Of a stretch of DNA of 64,000 nt, positions 52,801 through 64,000 are shown piece by piece. Within the stretch, counting starts at the first letter, position 1. Each line of letters begins with the position of its first letter. The translations under genes and the position numbers were made by a program. Below the pieces are notes generated by a model that did no database searches, was not told where the DNA came from, and saw only the letters and a program-made list of their open reading frames with translations. Location of the stretch: the NCBI GenBank assembly GCA_006384855.1, contig VCJN01002185.1:217683-281682 (forward strand), written 5' to 3'. This DNA is from Tetraselmis striata. Its lineage: Eukaryota; Chlorophyta; Chlorodendrophyceae; Chlorodendrales; Chlorodendraceae.

Positions 52801-53609
52801 GGATGAAAGGAGGGGCATAAATGATGGATTTGCTACATCTACCTTTGACACGAATACTGCAGATTTAGTGCCAGACTTCCATGAGTCGCAATAATAGCCG
52901 CAGGTTGATCATCTGCTCTGCTTGCTTACTTGGTGTGTATGGATATGTTCATCCACAACCCTTATTGCTTCGTCCACACTGGTGCCAAGCTTTCGCTACA
53001 TATGTTTGCAGCATTGCGTTTATTCCATTAATACTGTGTCTGGCTACTCGTCTTGGGACGATGCAGCTTTTGGTTGCTTTTGACATGCGAGTAGCGCCTG
53101 TGCAGGAAAGCTGAGACACGGCCACTGTGCTCCTCCTGTATCACCCGGCCGCGTGTTGGAACTAGTGATGAGAGCGCGGCCTTCCTCGCTGGGTAATATC
53201 AAATATTTGTACCCTGCCTGGCCCTACTTGCAAGTATTTTCTCCCTGCCACGCCCCTGACATTCCATGTGCGAGTGGTCGTATGGACGAACAATATCCAT
53301 CGCCCCAGACGACAGGTGAAAAAATGATAGCCGGATGGACGCTGCGCCGCGCCCCGAGCGGGGTGCCGCTGGAACCGGCAGCAACCCACCCTCCACTCTG
53401 CCCACGAAAAGCGCCAACCCGTCGCAAGTTCCGTGCTGCATCCCTCCCCGTCTGGGCCCGCGGCCGTATGGGATCTGCCGCCTGGCCCCTCTGGCTGCTG
53501 CTGTATGAGAGCATGAAGGCGATACGCGAGGGCGCAGGCAACAAGGTGCCGGTGGTCGATATTTGCTTTATGATGACTAGTGAGTGTCTACCAGGTCGGT
53601 AGTACGGGT
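49870..53609. repeat. LHCII array spacer, unit 2 (left part)
   Basis: Close copy of the spacer at 44,900. It is interrupted at 53,609/53,610 by a tyrosine-recombinase element and resumes at 56,830. No gene supported. Confidence 0.85.
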
Positions 53610-53909
53610 ATGATCTAAACTAGTTTATGGGGTTTCCATCCTTGACCTAACCGCTTTTCAGCTACAAGTGCTGCGCAGTGGTACGGGAACTAGTAACTGT
53701 TGTTGCGCCCTTGTTGGGTGCAGCACGAGTAGACATAAAAGCAGCCAGAACAGCTGAGCCTGCCATCTTCCAGTTTTCGCTGCGTTCCACGCAGCGATGT
53801 AAAAACTGTCTCGTAACCCGTTGCGAGCAAGGTCACCCCAGGTTGTTCAAGACCACACCCGGCTCGCCACCCGAGTGTGATATTCTCGTCCGTACGTCCG
53901 TGCGTTACT

Positions 53910-54785
53910 ATGTCAGATGGAGAAGAACCCGTCGCTGAGCCGACGTTGCAGTCGCTGAACGCAGATATGAAGGCCCAGTCTTCATTACTGCGAGAGCTGG
54001 CTACAGCTGTGGCACAATTGACGGTTCGTGATCGCGTTGTTGATGGAGAAGGGGCACATGGCTCCGGCTCAGGGCAGCGCTTCGCGAGACAGCCGACAGG
54101 CAGCGGGGGAGCCGCAGAGCGCCCCGACTTGCTAGAGCTAGCCCAGAGCGGCCGTGTCGGAGCAAAATCCGTGAGTGCCGAGGATGATTACCTCGCGGTG
54201 CCAGAGCTACTGCAGAGAGCAGAGTCTGGTTACGAGGCCGTTCGACCGGTCAGCCGAGTGCCTGGACTTTTCCCTTTGAGCACCGACCTAACGAACGAGT
54301 ACCTCAAGCAGGATGACCGGCGTCTGCCGGCCCAGGAGGAGTACTTGTGGATGTCGTGTTTCGGGGCCCACATGGCCGCCCTTTTCGTGGCGCTCGACGA
54401 GCTACTGCCCTACGTCCCTTCCAGCAACCAGGACTTCACCCCCTACCTCGCGAGAGCCCGGAACCACGCCGAGGCCATCGACAAGGCGTTTCGGTTTCGT
54501 TTGGCCTTCCTACGGAAGCTCAATGAGATCAAGCGTGTGCACGGTGACCAAGGTGTTCTGGACGTGCTGCGAGCCCAGCATTTTCAGCCTGCTTCGGAGC
54601 ATCTGGGTTCCGCGATTTTTGGGGACCTCATGCGGGACTACGAGCGTCGTGTCTTCGAGGCGACCGTTGCCAGCAGCGCCAAGGCGACCGCTACTTCTCG
54701 AGTGGCGGCTGCAGTTGCAGGTCGCGGGCGTGGGCGAGGACGTGGCGGCGGACGTGGACGTGGCCGCGAAGGTGAGCACGAGTGA
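53910..54785 (+). CDS. gag-like ORF1 of the YR element
   Basis: 291 aa from the ATG at 53,910 (an earlier in-frame ATG at 53,877 is possible). An N-terminal coiled-coil-like part (LQSLNADMKAQSSLLRELAT), a helical centre (FGAHMAALFVALDELLPYVP, NHAEAIDKAFRFRLAFLRKL) and an RG-rich C-terminal tail (GRGRGRGRGGGRGRG) suggest a nucleic-acid-binding structural protein, as ORF1 of YR retroelements usually is. No zinc knuckle. The stop is followed 36 bp later by the recombinase frame. Confidence 0.6.
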   Translation: MSDGEEPVAEPTLQSLNADMKAQSSLLRELATAVAQLTVRDRVVDGEGAHGSGSGQRFARQPTGSGGAAERPDLLELAQSGRVGAKSVSAEDDYLAVPELLQRAESGYEAVRPVSRVPGLFPLSTDLTNEYLKQDDRRLPAQEEYLWMSCFGAHMAALFVALDELLPYVPSSNQDFTPYLARARNHAEAIDKAFRFRLAFLRKLNEIKRVHGDQGVLDVLRAQHFQPASEHLGSAIFGDLMRDYERRVFEATVASSAKATATSRVAAAVAGRGRGRGRGGGRGRGREGEHE

Positions 54786-54821
54786 CGGTGTGGGGCGCCG
54801 TTCGTCGGAGCTGCAGGAGCC

Positions 54822-56446
54822 TTGCGAGGCCACCTTTCGGTGACCGCCGCAAGACGCACCCTTGCAGCTCAACGGCGGGATGAGCGCCCTGTGTCAGGAC
54901 CTGACCCCCCCACCTTACAGACTTCATTTAGACCTTCCTCGGTGCGGCGCTTCTTACAGCTACAGCCGAGTGCGGCTCAACCATCCGCACACCTGCACAT
55001 GGCGGCTCAACCATCCGCCTTTCGTACAACCCCATCTCTGCGTTCGTCGGTTGTTACACTACGAGTTACAACCGGTTCGCAACGACCAAGTTTCGCGCGT
55101 GTACGTTACGCACGGGACAGGCGCTATGAGCGCGAAGGGCGCGCGGGGCGGCCCTCCTACCTGAACCTAGCCCCGCAAACCCGTACTGAAGCTACTGCAA
55201 ACCCGTCCAGCAACTACCGGCCAACCGCCGGGAACCTAACCGCTGCTGCCGAGTACTTTGCGAACAGTGGCCGTGCCGGTGGCACTCTGTCAGTAAAACG
55301 ACGCACTTACGTAATCGACGAGCCCGCAGCTATCGCTCCGTGGGCTGCGTCACTGCGATCCCGACTACAGGACGCGTTCGGCTCAGACGAGCTAGGCCAG
55401 CGGACGCTCGACCTGCTCTCCAGCTCCCTCATCGCTCAGACCCTCAAGAGCTACGCCGGCAGGTTGGCTCAGTTCGCTGAGTTCTGCCACGACTCCGAGA
55501 ACATCAGCCCGCTAGAGGCGACTACTGCTACTGTTGTTCGGTACGTTGCCTGGATCGGGGAGCGAGGGCATATCGCAGCTAAGTCGCTGCAGCCCTACCT
55601 GTCTGCCATCAACACCTTCTTCGAGCTGCACAACCTCGTCCCGATCGCCAAGGACAGCCTACACCTCACTTCGGCAAGACGTGGGTTAATGTTACGTCAG
55701 CGTCGACTGGACGCTGCCCCTTTGCGTGTCCCTCTGCCTGCGGATGTAGCTTACCGCTTCGTCTCAAAGGCCGAGCTAATTGTGTCTGCTCCTTACCCAG
55801 AGTCCCACCTCGACTACCGAGCTCTCTTGGCCTCGGTTGTCAACTTCCTGTTCTTTGCCAGGGGCCTTACTGGCGTCTCCTGTCGAGTGCAAGATGTGCA
55901 TGTCGACACCTACAACATCACCTTGCAGATCTACCGCGAGAAGGGTCGCGCCGGCCGGCGGGGACCTGACGACCTGCGCGTACTTCTCCTTCCAGTGTCC
56001 GAGCACCCTCGAGTGGCACGTCTCTTGCGCTACTTCATCGACAACGTCTAGTCTGCCCCCCTGGTTACTGTTGGCTTGGCTACCTCCAACTTCTGGGCTG
56101 TCAATGTGGCTGAGCAGTCAAAACCTTGGACTGCTACTACGATGTCAGACTGGTTGTCTACAGCAGTCAACCTAGTCAACGCTGCCCCCCTGCTGGCACT
56201 TCCTGGACTTCACACAGTCTACGCAAGGGCGCAGCCTCTGCAGCGAACGCCATTGGAGCGCCACTGTCCCACATCCGCTACCAGGGCGGTTGGGCCACTA
56301 ACTCCGATGTCGTTCTGGACTACATCGACCCCAACGTTCTTCCTTCTCCTGGCGCGTGGTTCTTTTTTGGACACATCGCCCCCCTCCGCCACTTCCAAGT
56401 CCAACAGGACTCCGCAGCGGTGGCCTTCCCAGTGCCTCCTTCATGA
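54822..56446 (+). pseudogene. tyrosine recombinase of the YR element (stop and frameshift)
   Basis: Tyrosine recombinases integrate circular DNA through a 3'-phosphotyrosine intermediate. The frame from 54,822 is open to a TAG at 56,049. It contains a SAM-like DNA-binding part (LIAQTLKSYAGRLAQFAEFC, YVAWIGERGHIAAKSLQPYL), then FLFFARGLTGVSCRVQDVHV, where the first catalytic Arg is expected, and REKGRAGRRG. After the stop the same frame continues (VGLATSNFWAVNVAEQSKPW). After a slip in a C run near 56,190 the next frame supplies SHSLRKGAASAANAIGAPLS (HxxR), GGWATNSDVVLDYID (the Trp and nucleophile Tyr). All box residues are recognisable, but in this copy they are split by one stop and one frameshift. 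Confidence 0.75.
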
Positions 56447-56829
56447 CTTGGCGCTACCCCTTCTCCGTCAATCCACCGCTCTCTCCGTTCGCTTATGACT
56501 GGCAAAACCAGACTCAACTTTGAAATGATCTAAACTAGTTTATGGGGTTTCCATCCTTGACCTAACCGCTTTTCAGCTACAAGTGCTGCGCAGTGGTACG
56601 GGAACTAGTAACTGTTGTTGCGCCCTTGTTGGGTGCAGCACGAGTAGACATAAAAGCAGCCAGAACAGCTGAGCCTGCCATCTTCCAGTTTTCGCTGCGT
56701 TCCACGCAGCGCCCCCCCTGACTCCGTTTTCCCTCCACGCTTTTCGCTAAACCTTCCTGCCAATTTCGGCTCTTGACCGTGTAAAACAGCCTGCGCGACC
56801 TTTTTGGCAACACCAGACTCAACTTTGAA

Positions 56830-57040
56830 ATAAACAATACCGACAATCACACCGTAAAAATGCAGTATCTGCGTACATGTCGACGACGGTTCGTGATGAT
56901 TGTCTCGTTTGTGTATCGTGTTTTGATCTTGCGTATGTCGTCATTGTAACGCGCCAGAGATCATGGTGACGAATGATTTGTCCCATGTGCGCTCCAGATC
57001 GGCGTTATTGGCTCAATCTCCCCGAATCTGCATGCAATCT
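56830..57040. repeat. LHCII array spacer, unit 2 (right part)
   Basis: Continuation of the interrupted spacer, aligning with 48,627-48,840 and 61,789-62,000. Leads straight into the copy 4 promoter. Confidence 0.85.
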
Positions 57041-57048
57041 TTGCCTTC

Positions 57049-57227
57049 CTGGTGCCAGCGTGGCGCTGGTTATTCACTCGCTACTTGCTGGCTGGCGTCG
57101 AAAACACCCGAAACATAGCAAACCCTGCCAACTTGTTTCGTGCCGGGCTCGCGCTGTCAGGCGGGGGTGGCGCGCCTCTACTCTCAAAGCTACCTCTGGG
57201 TATGAACTGGCCTCTGCCGCATAAATA
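57049..57227 (+). promoter_or_regulatory. LHCII copy 4 promoter
   Basis: CTGGTGCCAGCGTGGCGC at 57,049 (one change from the other copies), 265 bp before the ATG, and CATAAATA at 57,220-57,227. Between them it is near identical to copies 3 and 5. Confidence 0.6.
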
Positions 57228-57313
57228 GCTGCAATCGTCCTCAGGGTTTCAACAGTGTCCTCGCCCCGCACATAAACTCCTTCCGTTCGCTTCCCATCTT
57301 TTCGTCTGTCATC

Positions 57314-58066
57314 ATGGCTGCCATCGCCGCCCGCTCCTTCGCCGCCACCGTGGCCGGCCAGACCTCGGTCGCCACCCGTGGCCGCAAGCAGGTCACCCGC
57401 GCCGCTGTCGAGTTCTACGGCCCCGACCGCGCCAAGTGGCTGGGCCCCTACTCCGGCAGCACCCCCTCCTACCTGACCGGCGAGTTCCCCGGCGACTATG
57501 GCTGGGACACCGCCGGGCTGTCGTCCGACCCCGAGACCTTCCGCCGCTACCGCGAGCTGGAGCTGATCCACGCCCGCTGGGCTATGCTGGGCGCTCTGGG
57601 CTGCGTCACCCCCGAGCTGCTGGCCAAGAACGGCACCAACTTCGGCGAGGCGGTGTGGTTCAAGGCCGGCGCGCAGATCTTCTCCGAGGGCGGCCTTGAC
57701 TACCTGGGCAACTCCAGCCTGATCCATGCCCAGTCCATCCTGGCCATCGTGTTCACGCAGGTGCTGCTGATGGGCCTGATCGAGGGATACCGCGTGAACG
57801 GCGGGCCTGCCGGCGAGGGCCTGGACCCGCTGTACCCCGGCGAGTCTTTCGACCCCCTGGGCCTGGCTGACGACCCCGACACCTTCGCGGAGCTGAAGGT
57901 GAAGGAGATCAAGAACGGTCGGCTGGCGATGTTCTCCATATTCGGCTTCTTCGTGCAGGCGATCGTGACCGGCAAGGGCCCCATCGAGAACCTGGACGCC
58001 CACCTGGCGGACCCCAGCGGCGCCAACGGCTTCGCCATGGCCACCAAGTTCGTGCCCGGCAACTAA
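57314..58066 (+). CDS. LHCII chlorophyll a/b-binding protein, copy 4
   Basis: 250 aa, intronless. It differs from copies 1-3 at a single residue, Met209 to Ile in helix A (FSIFGFF instead of FSMFGFF), a conservative change in a membrane helix and unlikely to affect pigment binding. The bases around the start are ATCATGG, not ACCATGG as in the other copies. Confidence 0.97.
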   Translation: MAAIAARSFAATVAGQTSVATRGRKQVTRAAVEFYGPDRAKWLGPYSGSTPSYLTGEFPGDYGWDTAGLSSDPETFRRYRELELIHARWAMLGALGCVTPELLAKNGTNFGEAVWFKAGAQIFSEGGLDYLGNSSLIHAQSILAIVFTQVLLMGLIEGYRVNGGPAGEGLDPLYPGESFDPLGLADDPDTFAELKVKEIKNGRLAMFSIFGFFVQAIVTGKGPIENLDAHLADPSGANGFAMATKFVPGN

Positions 58067-61000
58067 ATAGCCCGTATAGATTCTATAACATATCATTGTA
58101 AGTAGCATATAAGTGCCCTGTTTTAATCAATGCCTCCTATACTGCCGTTAACACTACCTTCCTCTGGTCTTCGTGTTAGGATGCAGCCCACACGTATGAA
58201 TATCATCCTCATTCACCCATGCTATATCATTACACAGATGTTGATGTGATTTATATTCGCTGTTATATACTAAGGTTCCATAAAACAATGAATTCTGTTG
58301 TGCATGGCGTGATTCACTTGAGCGGCAGTGTGAGCAGTATGTATGTATCCATAGATATCACATGCATTTTGTTGGTGTTGTTGCGGAATGGTGTTGCAAA
58401 ACAACATTCAGACAGACAATGAAACAAAAGCATTATTCCAGAGACATTCCATTGGCCTGCGCAGAGGGTAAGCGTTACACCCATGTTCGTTTGCCTCTGA
58501 GTGTTCCAAGGGAAGTTATAAGCAGCACCTTCACTGATCAGCATCCCCATTATCAACATTAACCATACACCGGGTATGCTGCCAGGTCGCGCGCACTGGA
58601 TGCGTTGTTCGTGGTGATCGGTGCGATGAAACGATGTATACAAACGGCGGATCACTCCCAACTCAGCTGAGCCTACAGATGTGAGCTCCTTGACTTCAAA
58701 CCGTTACTGCTTTTTGAAACGCAGCCTGCTCGGTACCGGCACCGACTCGCCCATAACATAATGGAATGTGAGTAAAAGCGGCTCACACTGGTGTTGAAAG
58801 CAATCTGTCATTTTTCCTTATATGTTTATGCAGCGGTTTGTCAGCGCAGCTGCCTTGCTCGGGCCTCCAATGCGCACCGCATCGCCTCCGCTTAGTCATT
58901 TCTATGTGAACTGCCTCTACAAACCGCGGTTAAATCAGTTGGCTCTACCGTAGATACGACGTGAAACAACAGCTAGAGACCAGCAGGGCGCCCTACCCAA
59001 CATGCCATATCGTCATGCTCCGCCGCGGAGCAAATTGTGGTTTTATATCAATTGGGATATGTAATTGAGTGCGCATTCAGGCTTGTGTATGTGGCATAGT
59101 GCTGCACCGTGGTTCTTATTGTTTTTCCTCTTTGGTATAAGCATATGAGTAATAATTATATCTTGGCGACTACGCACACTCAGCAAACGAGCAACTACAG
59201 GTATTGTCTCAGGATCTACTGTTGCCGGCGCACCTATAAGAAACGTATAATAGTAAGCTGAATTCAACCCGGGCTTGCATGCAACCTATAAGAACATTCT
59301 CTGGTGCATTGTAGTTTCGTCTACCTCTGGCCTCTGGCAGACAGGGCAGTTTCTTATTCGCATTGTACAGGTGCCGATGCTGGAATAAGGACAGCTTTAA
59401 GGACGGGTTGTGGGCATGTTTGTCATACCCTATGGCGAGACTCTGAGTCGCAGCGCTTGCTGGAGCAAGGGGATGCTCATCAGAGGCCGAGCTGCGGAAG
59501 TCATGGCGCAACGCAGGTGCGTCGCGGGCTAGTACAGGGAGGCGGTTACAGGTTCACGGGTGACTTGTTCTGCTGGTGGTTACAAATGCGGAAAATACTG
59601 GCTGTCGTGAGGAACAGGCCCGGCTCCCCCCTGGTTTCTAACAAACACAATTCATTTGCAGTCAGCCCCAGGCACGGTCCCAGGTCTGCTGGTAGTTGGG
59701 CTCCCTCTTGGAACCAACTGTCACTTCCTAATCCCGGAAACTAATCATTGCAACTGTACTTTTTCATCAAATTTTGGTCTTGATCTTCTCTTGCCTCATC
59801 CTTCATCTCAGCAGAAAACCGGTGCGGCCCACAGACCACCGCGAAACATGCCGAGAACCTGCCCTGGCTGCCAAAGGCCAAATGTAGATGAAACTATTAA
59901 AGTACCTATATAGCGAATGTTCTCCTAGGATGCACGCCAGCCCAGATTGAGGCTAATAATGACACAGAAAACGGAAGGGGTTGAAACTGCCAGATTTTTT
60001 GGCAGCTTCACTCCCCCCTCTAAAATAACTAGCATTTAACTAACCCCTTTGCGCCGCCATGCTGCCAGAAACCCTTGGGAAAGGGTGCGCAGTGAGCCAT
60101 AATCCGCCGCTGCTTGCCTAGCTGCTTGGCTGAGCTCACACGCAGTTTTACTCTAGTACAACAAAATAACAAAAAGTTTCCAGCCGGGCATTGGTCCTCA
60201 GTGGATGGCTCCTGAAGAGGCGCTCTCGTGGCGATCTTGGCTGTTAACCCTAGGCAGGGTGCAAGTGCAGTATTGCCTAAAGGTGGGGGCATGCGACTGG
60301 CAGCAAGTCTCGTGCCATTTCTGGCCGAAAACTGTTATTAATAATATAGCATAAGTTGTACAATTCGAAACTGCTCTGAGGTGCGCCGGCACCCGCAGAT
60401 CCTGAGGCAAGACCTATAGTATGCTGAGTGCCCGCTGCGTTCACCAAGATATAGATATACTTCCACCAAAGCAGGTGAGCAGTCAGATCGGCGATGCAGT
60501 ACTATACCGTATATGCAGGCATGAATGGGTACTGACGAGGTGGAGCCTGACGACATGGCATGTTGCGCTGCGTGCCCTGCTGTTCTCTGGCTGCTGTATC
60601 GTATCGCATCTACGGTATATCCAATTGATTTGGCCGCGGCTTCAGGGGCAGCTCACATAGAAGTGACTAAATGGAGGCGGTGCGCATTGGAGGCCGAGTA
60701 AGGCAACCGCTGAGAAGCCGCTGCAAAAGCAAGTGAGGAAAATCGACGATAAACACAGATAGATAGAGCTTGAACTGGTCGTGCGAGGCAGCTAGCCAAA
60801 TAATGGCGTTAACATGCCAGAGCTATGCGGCAGTCCAATTATGTGGAGGCACTCCTGTCAGAGTGAAGGGGGCGGGCTAAACGGTTCCCTACTGTGCGAG
60901 CAGATAGTGCTCGAGGGTGTGTCTAGATGACACACACACCTGCTGAGTAGTGCCGGGCGGAAGAGAGACTGTACTATGTGTGGATGAAAGGAGGCGCAGC

Positions 61001-62000
61001 ATAAATGATGGATTTGCTACATCTAGCTTTGACACCTAGCTTTGATTTAGTGCCAGACTGCCATGAGTCGCAATAATAGCCGCAGGTTGATCATCTGCTC
61101 TGTGTGCTTACTTGGCGCGTGCGGATATGTTCATCCACAACCCTTATTGCTTCGTCCACACTGGTGCCAAGCTTTCGCTGCATATGTTTGCAGCATTGCG
61201 TTTAATCCATTAATACTGTGTCTGGCTACTCGTCTTGGGACGATGCAACTTTTGGTTGCTTTTGACATGCGAGTAGCGCCTGTGCAGGAAAGCTGAGACA
61301 CGGCCACTGTGCTCCTCCTGTATCACCCGGCCGCGTGTTGAACTAGTGATGAGCGCGCGGCCTTCCTCGCTGGGTAATATTAATATTGTACCCTGCCTGG
61401 CCCTACTTGCAAGTATTTTCTCCCTGCCACGGCCCTGACATTCCATGTGCGAGTGGTCGTATGGACGAACAATATCCATCGCCCCAGACGACAGGTGAAA
61501 AATGATAGCCGGATAGACGCTGCGCCGCGCCCCGGGCGGGATGCCGCTGGAACCGGCAGCAACCCACCCTCCACTCCTGCCCACAAACAGCGCCAACCCG
61601 TCGCAAGTTCCGTGCTGCATCCCTCCCCGTCTGGGCCCGCGGCCGTATGGGATCTGCCGCCTGGCCCCTCTGGCTGCTGCTGTATGAGAACATGAAGTCG
61701 ATACGTGAGCGCGCAGGCAACAAGGTGCCGGTGGTCGATATTTGCTTTATGATAACCAGTGAGTGTCTACCAGGTCGGTAGGACGGGTATAAACAATACC
61801 GACAATCACACCGTAAAAATGCAGTATCTGCGTACATGTCGACGACGGTTCGTGAATGATTGTCTCGATTAATTACCGTATTTTGATCTTGCGTATATCG
61901 TCATTATAACGCGCCAGAGATCATGGTGACGAATGATTTGTCCCATGTGCGCTCCAGATTGGCGTTATTGGCTCCATCTCCCCGAATCTGCTTGCAATCT
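58067..62000. repeat. LHCII array spacer, unit 3
   Basis: Third full spacer. It carries the unoccupied insertion site of the YR element at about 61,787. No gene supported; short frames vary from unit to unit. Confidence 0.85.
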
Positions 62001-62008
62001 TTGCCTTC

Positions 62009-62187
62009 CTGGCGCCAGCGTGGCGCTGGGTATTCACTCGCTGCTTGCTGGCTGGCGTCGAAAACACCCGAAACATAGCAAACCCTGCCAACTTGTTTCG
62101 TGCCAAGCTCGCGCTGTCAGGCGGGGGTGGCGCGCCTCTACTCTCAAAGCTACCTCTAGGTATGAACTGGCCTCTGCCGCATAAATA
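62009..62187 (+). promoter_or_regulatory. LHCII copy 5 promoter
   Basis: CTGGCGCCAGCGTGGCGC at 62,009 (265 bp before the ATG) and CATAAATA at 62,180-62,187. Confidence 0.6.
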
Positions 62188-62273
62188 GCTGCAATCGTCC
62201 TCAGGGTTTCAACAGTGTCCTCGCCCCGCACATAAACTCCTTCCGTTCCCTTCCCATCTTTTCGTCTATCACC

Positions 62274-63026
62274 ATGGTTGCCATCGCCGCCCGCTCCTTC
62301 GCCGCCACCGTGGCCGGCCAGACCTCGGTCGCCACCCGCGGCCGCAAGCAGGTCACCCGCGCCGCTGTCGAGTTCTACGGCCCCGACCGCGCCAAGTGGC
62401 TGGGCCCCTACTCCGGCAGCACCCCCTCCTACCTGACCGGCGAGTTCCCCGGCGACTATGGCTGGGACACCGCCGGGCTGTCGTCCGACCCCGAGACCTT
62501 CCGCCGCTACCGCGAGCTGGAGCTGATCCACGCCCGCTGGGCTATGCTGGGCGCTCTGGGCTGCGTCACCCCCGAGCTGCTGGCCAAGAACGGCACCAAC
62601 TTCGGCGAGGCGGTGTGGTTCAAGGCCGGCGCGCAGATCTTCTCCGAGGGCGGCCTTGACTACCTGGGCAACTCCAGCCTGATCCATGCGCAGTCCATCC
62701 TGGCCATCGTGTTCACGCAGGTGCTGCTGATGGGCCTGATCGAGGGATACCGCGTGAACGGCGGGCCTGCCGGCGAGGGCCTGGACCCGCTGTACCCCGG
62801 CGAGTCTTTCGACCCCCTGGGCCTGGCTGACGACCCTGACACCTTCGCGGAGCTGAAGGTGAAGGAGATCAAGAACGGTCGGCTGGCGATGTTCTCCATG
62901 TTCGGCTTCTTCGTGCAGGCGATCGTGACCGGCAAGGGCCCCATCGAGAACCTGGACGCCCACCTGGCGGACCCCAGCGGCGCCAACGGCTTCGCCATGG
63001 CCACCAAGTTTGTGCCCGGCAACTAA
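62274..63026 (+). CDS. LHCII chlorophyll a/b-binding protein, copy 5
   Basis: 250 aa, intronless. It differs from copies 1-3 only by Ala2 to Val (MVAIAARS), in the transit peptide, which is removed on import. The mature protein should be the same as that of copies 1-3. It starts 4,960 bp after copy 4. Confidence 0.97.
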   Translation: MVAIAARSFAATVAGQTSVATRGRKQVTRAAVEFYGPDRAKWLGPYSGSTPSYLTGEFPGDYGWDTAGLSSDPETFRRYRELELIHARWAMLGALGCVTPELLAKNGTNFGEAVWFKAGAQIFSEGGLDYLGNSSLIHAQSILAIVFTQVLLMGLIEGYRVNGGPAGEGLDPLYPGESFDPLGLADDPDTFAELKVKEIKNGRLAMFSMFGFFVQAIVTGKGPIENLDAHLADPSGANGFAMATKFVPGN

Positions 63027-64000
63027 ATATCCCGTATAGATTCTAGAACATATCACTGTAAGTAGCATATAAGTCCCCTGTTTTAATCAATGCCTCATAT
63101 ACTGGCGTTAACACTACATTCTTTTGGTCGTCGTGCTTGGATGCAGCCCACACGTATGAATGTCATGTCCTCATTCACCAATGCCATATCATTACACAGA
63201 TGTTGATGTGATTTATATTCGCTGTTATATACTATGGTTCCATAAAACAATGAATCCTGTTATGCATGGCGTGGTTCACTTGAGCGGCAGTGTGTGCATT
63301 ATGTATGTATCTATGGATAGCACATGCAATTTGTTGGTGTTGTTGCGGAATGTTGCTGCAAAACACATTCAGACAGACAATGAAACAAAAGCATTATTCC
63401 AGAGACATCCCATCGGCCTGCGCAGAGGGTAAGCATTACACCCATGTTCGTTTGCCTCTGGGTGTTCCAAGGGAAGTTATAAGCAGCACCTTCACTGATC
63501 AGCATCCCCATTATCAACATTAACCATACACCGGGTATGCTGCCAGGTCGCGCGCACTGGATGCGTTGTTCGTGGTGAACGGTGCGATGAAACTATGTAT
63601 ACAAACAGCGGGTCACTCCCAACTCAGCTGAGCCTACAGATGTGAGCTCCTTGACTTCAAACCGTTACTGCTCTTTGAAACGCAGCCTGCTCGGAACCGG
63701 CACCGACTCGCCCATATATAATTGTATTTGAGTAAAAGCGGCTCACACTGGTGTTGAAAGCAATCTGTCATTTTTCCTTATATGTTTATGCAGCGGTTTC
63801 TCAGCGCAGCTGCCTTGCTCGGGCCTCCAATGCACACCGCATCGCCTCCGCTTAGTCATTTCTATGTGAACTGCCTGTACAAACCGCGGTTAAATCAGTT
63901 GGCTCTACGTAGATACGACGTGAAACAACAGCTAGAGACCAGCAGGGCGCCCTACCCAACATGCCATATCGTCATGCTCCGCCGCGGAGCAAATTGTGGT
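63027..64000. repeat. LHCII array spacer, unit 4 (cut by window end)
   Basis: Aligns with 44,900-45,870, 49,870-50,840 and 58,067-59,040. The array may therefore continue past the window. Confidence 0.85.

Larger units (their letters stand above)
53610..56829 (+). mobile_element. tyrosine-recombinase element with split direct repeats
   Basis: 3,220 bp. The left end (A1, 53,610-53,796) is repeated without difference at 56,525-56,711 (A2). A 24-bp block before A2 (B1, 56,501-56,524) recurs with one mismatch at the right end (B2, 56,806-56,829). This A1-body-B1-A2-B2 layout is the split direct repeat of TOC1/Ngaro-type YR elements. Removing 53,610-56,829 restores the exact junction GGGTATAAACAATACC found unoccupied at about 61,787 in the next spacer, so insertion was precise and without a target-site duplication. 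It encodes a gag-like ORF and a recombinase but no reverse transcriptase. Confidence 0.88.

Overview
The window looks like nuclear DNA of a green alga (Chlorophyta). It carries five intronless genes for a chloroplast LHCII chlorophyll a/b-binding protein, GC-rich coding sequence, and short GT-AG introns in other genes. It also holds a dense mix of Copia, Gypsy, tyrosine-recombinase (TOC1/DIRS-like), LINE and En/Spm-like elements. No bacterial-style operons, rRNA, tRNA or CRISPR were seen.

Layout. 1-2.2 kb: non-coding DNA with a duplicated 88-bp repeat. 2.5-4.1 kb, minus strand: a spliced host gene with a Mis18-type double-CxxC domain. 5.0-5.8 kb: LHCII copy 1, then about 2.3 kb of spacer that is a diverged relative of the spacer between the later LHCII copies. 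8.1-43.8 kb: a nest of mobile elements lying between LHCII copy 1 and copy 2. In order these are a degenerate Copia element on the minus strand (8.1-14.8 kb), a 30-bp minisatellite, a minus-strand tandem array of a methyltransferase-like module (15.3-17.6 kb), a broken multi-exon gene (17.9-20.2 kb), an unknown minus-strand ORF, an En/Spm-like transposase (22.5-26.0 kb), minus-strand remnants, an 11.4-kb Gypsy element with identical LTRs (28.9-40.4 kb), and an LTR relic split by a LINE 3' fragment (40.5-42.2 kb). 43.8-64 kb: LHCII copies 2-5, spaced about 4.96 kb apart, with a 3,220-bp tyrosine-recombinase element in the spacer between copies 3 and 4.

The most interesting biology is in the retrotransposons. 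The Gypsy element encodes a C5-cytosine DNA methyltransferase between protease and reverse transcriptase, and after its integrase a PHD finger plus a second methyltransferase-like fold with an SPWF motif. The unrelated Copia element carries its own, now frameshifted, C5-methyltransferase between gag and protease. A third locus holds orphan tandem copies of the SPWF module. Retrotransposons with captured cytosine methyltransferases are known from dinoflagellates and charophytes. Finding them in two superfamilies side by side in what looks like a chlorophyte, combined with a chromatin reader and a second methylase-like domain, deserves a closer look.

Limits. Everything was read by eye. Family calls rest on motifs, exon models on GT-AG sites and frame, and repeat identities on visual alignment.
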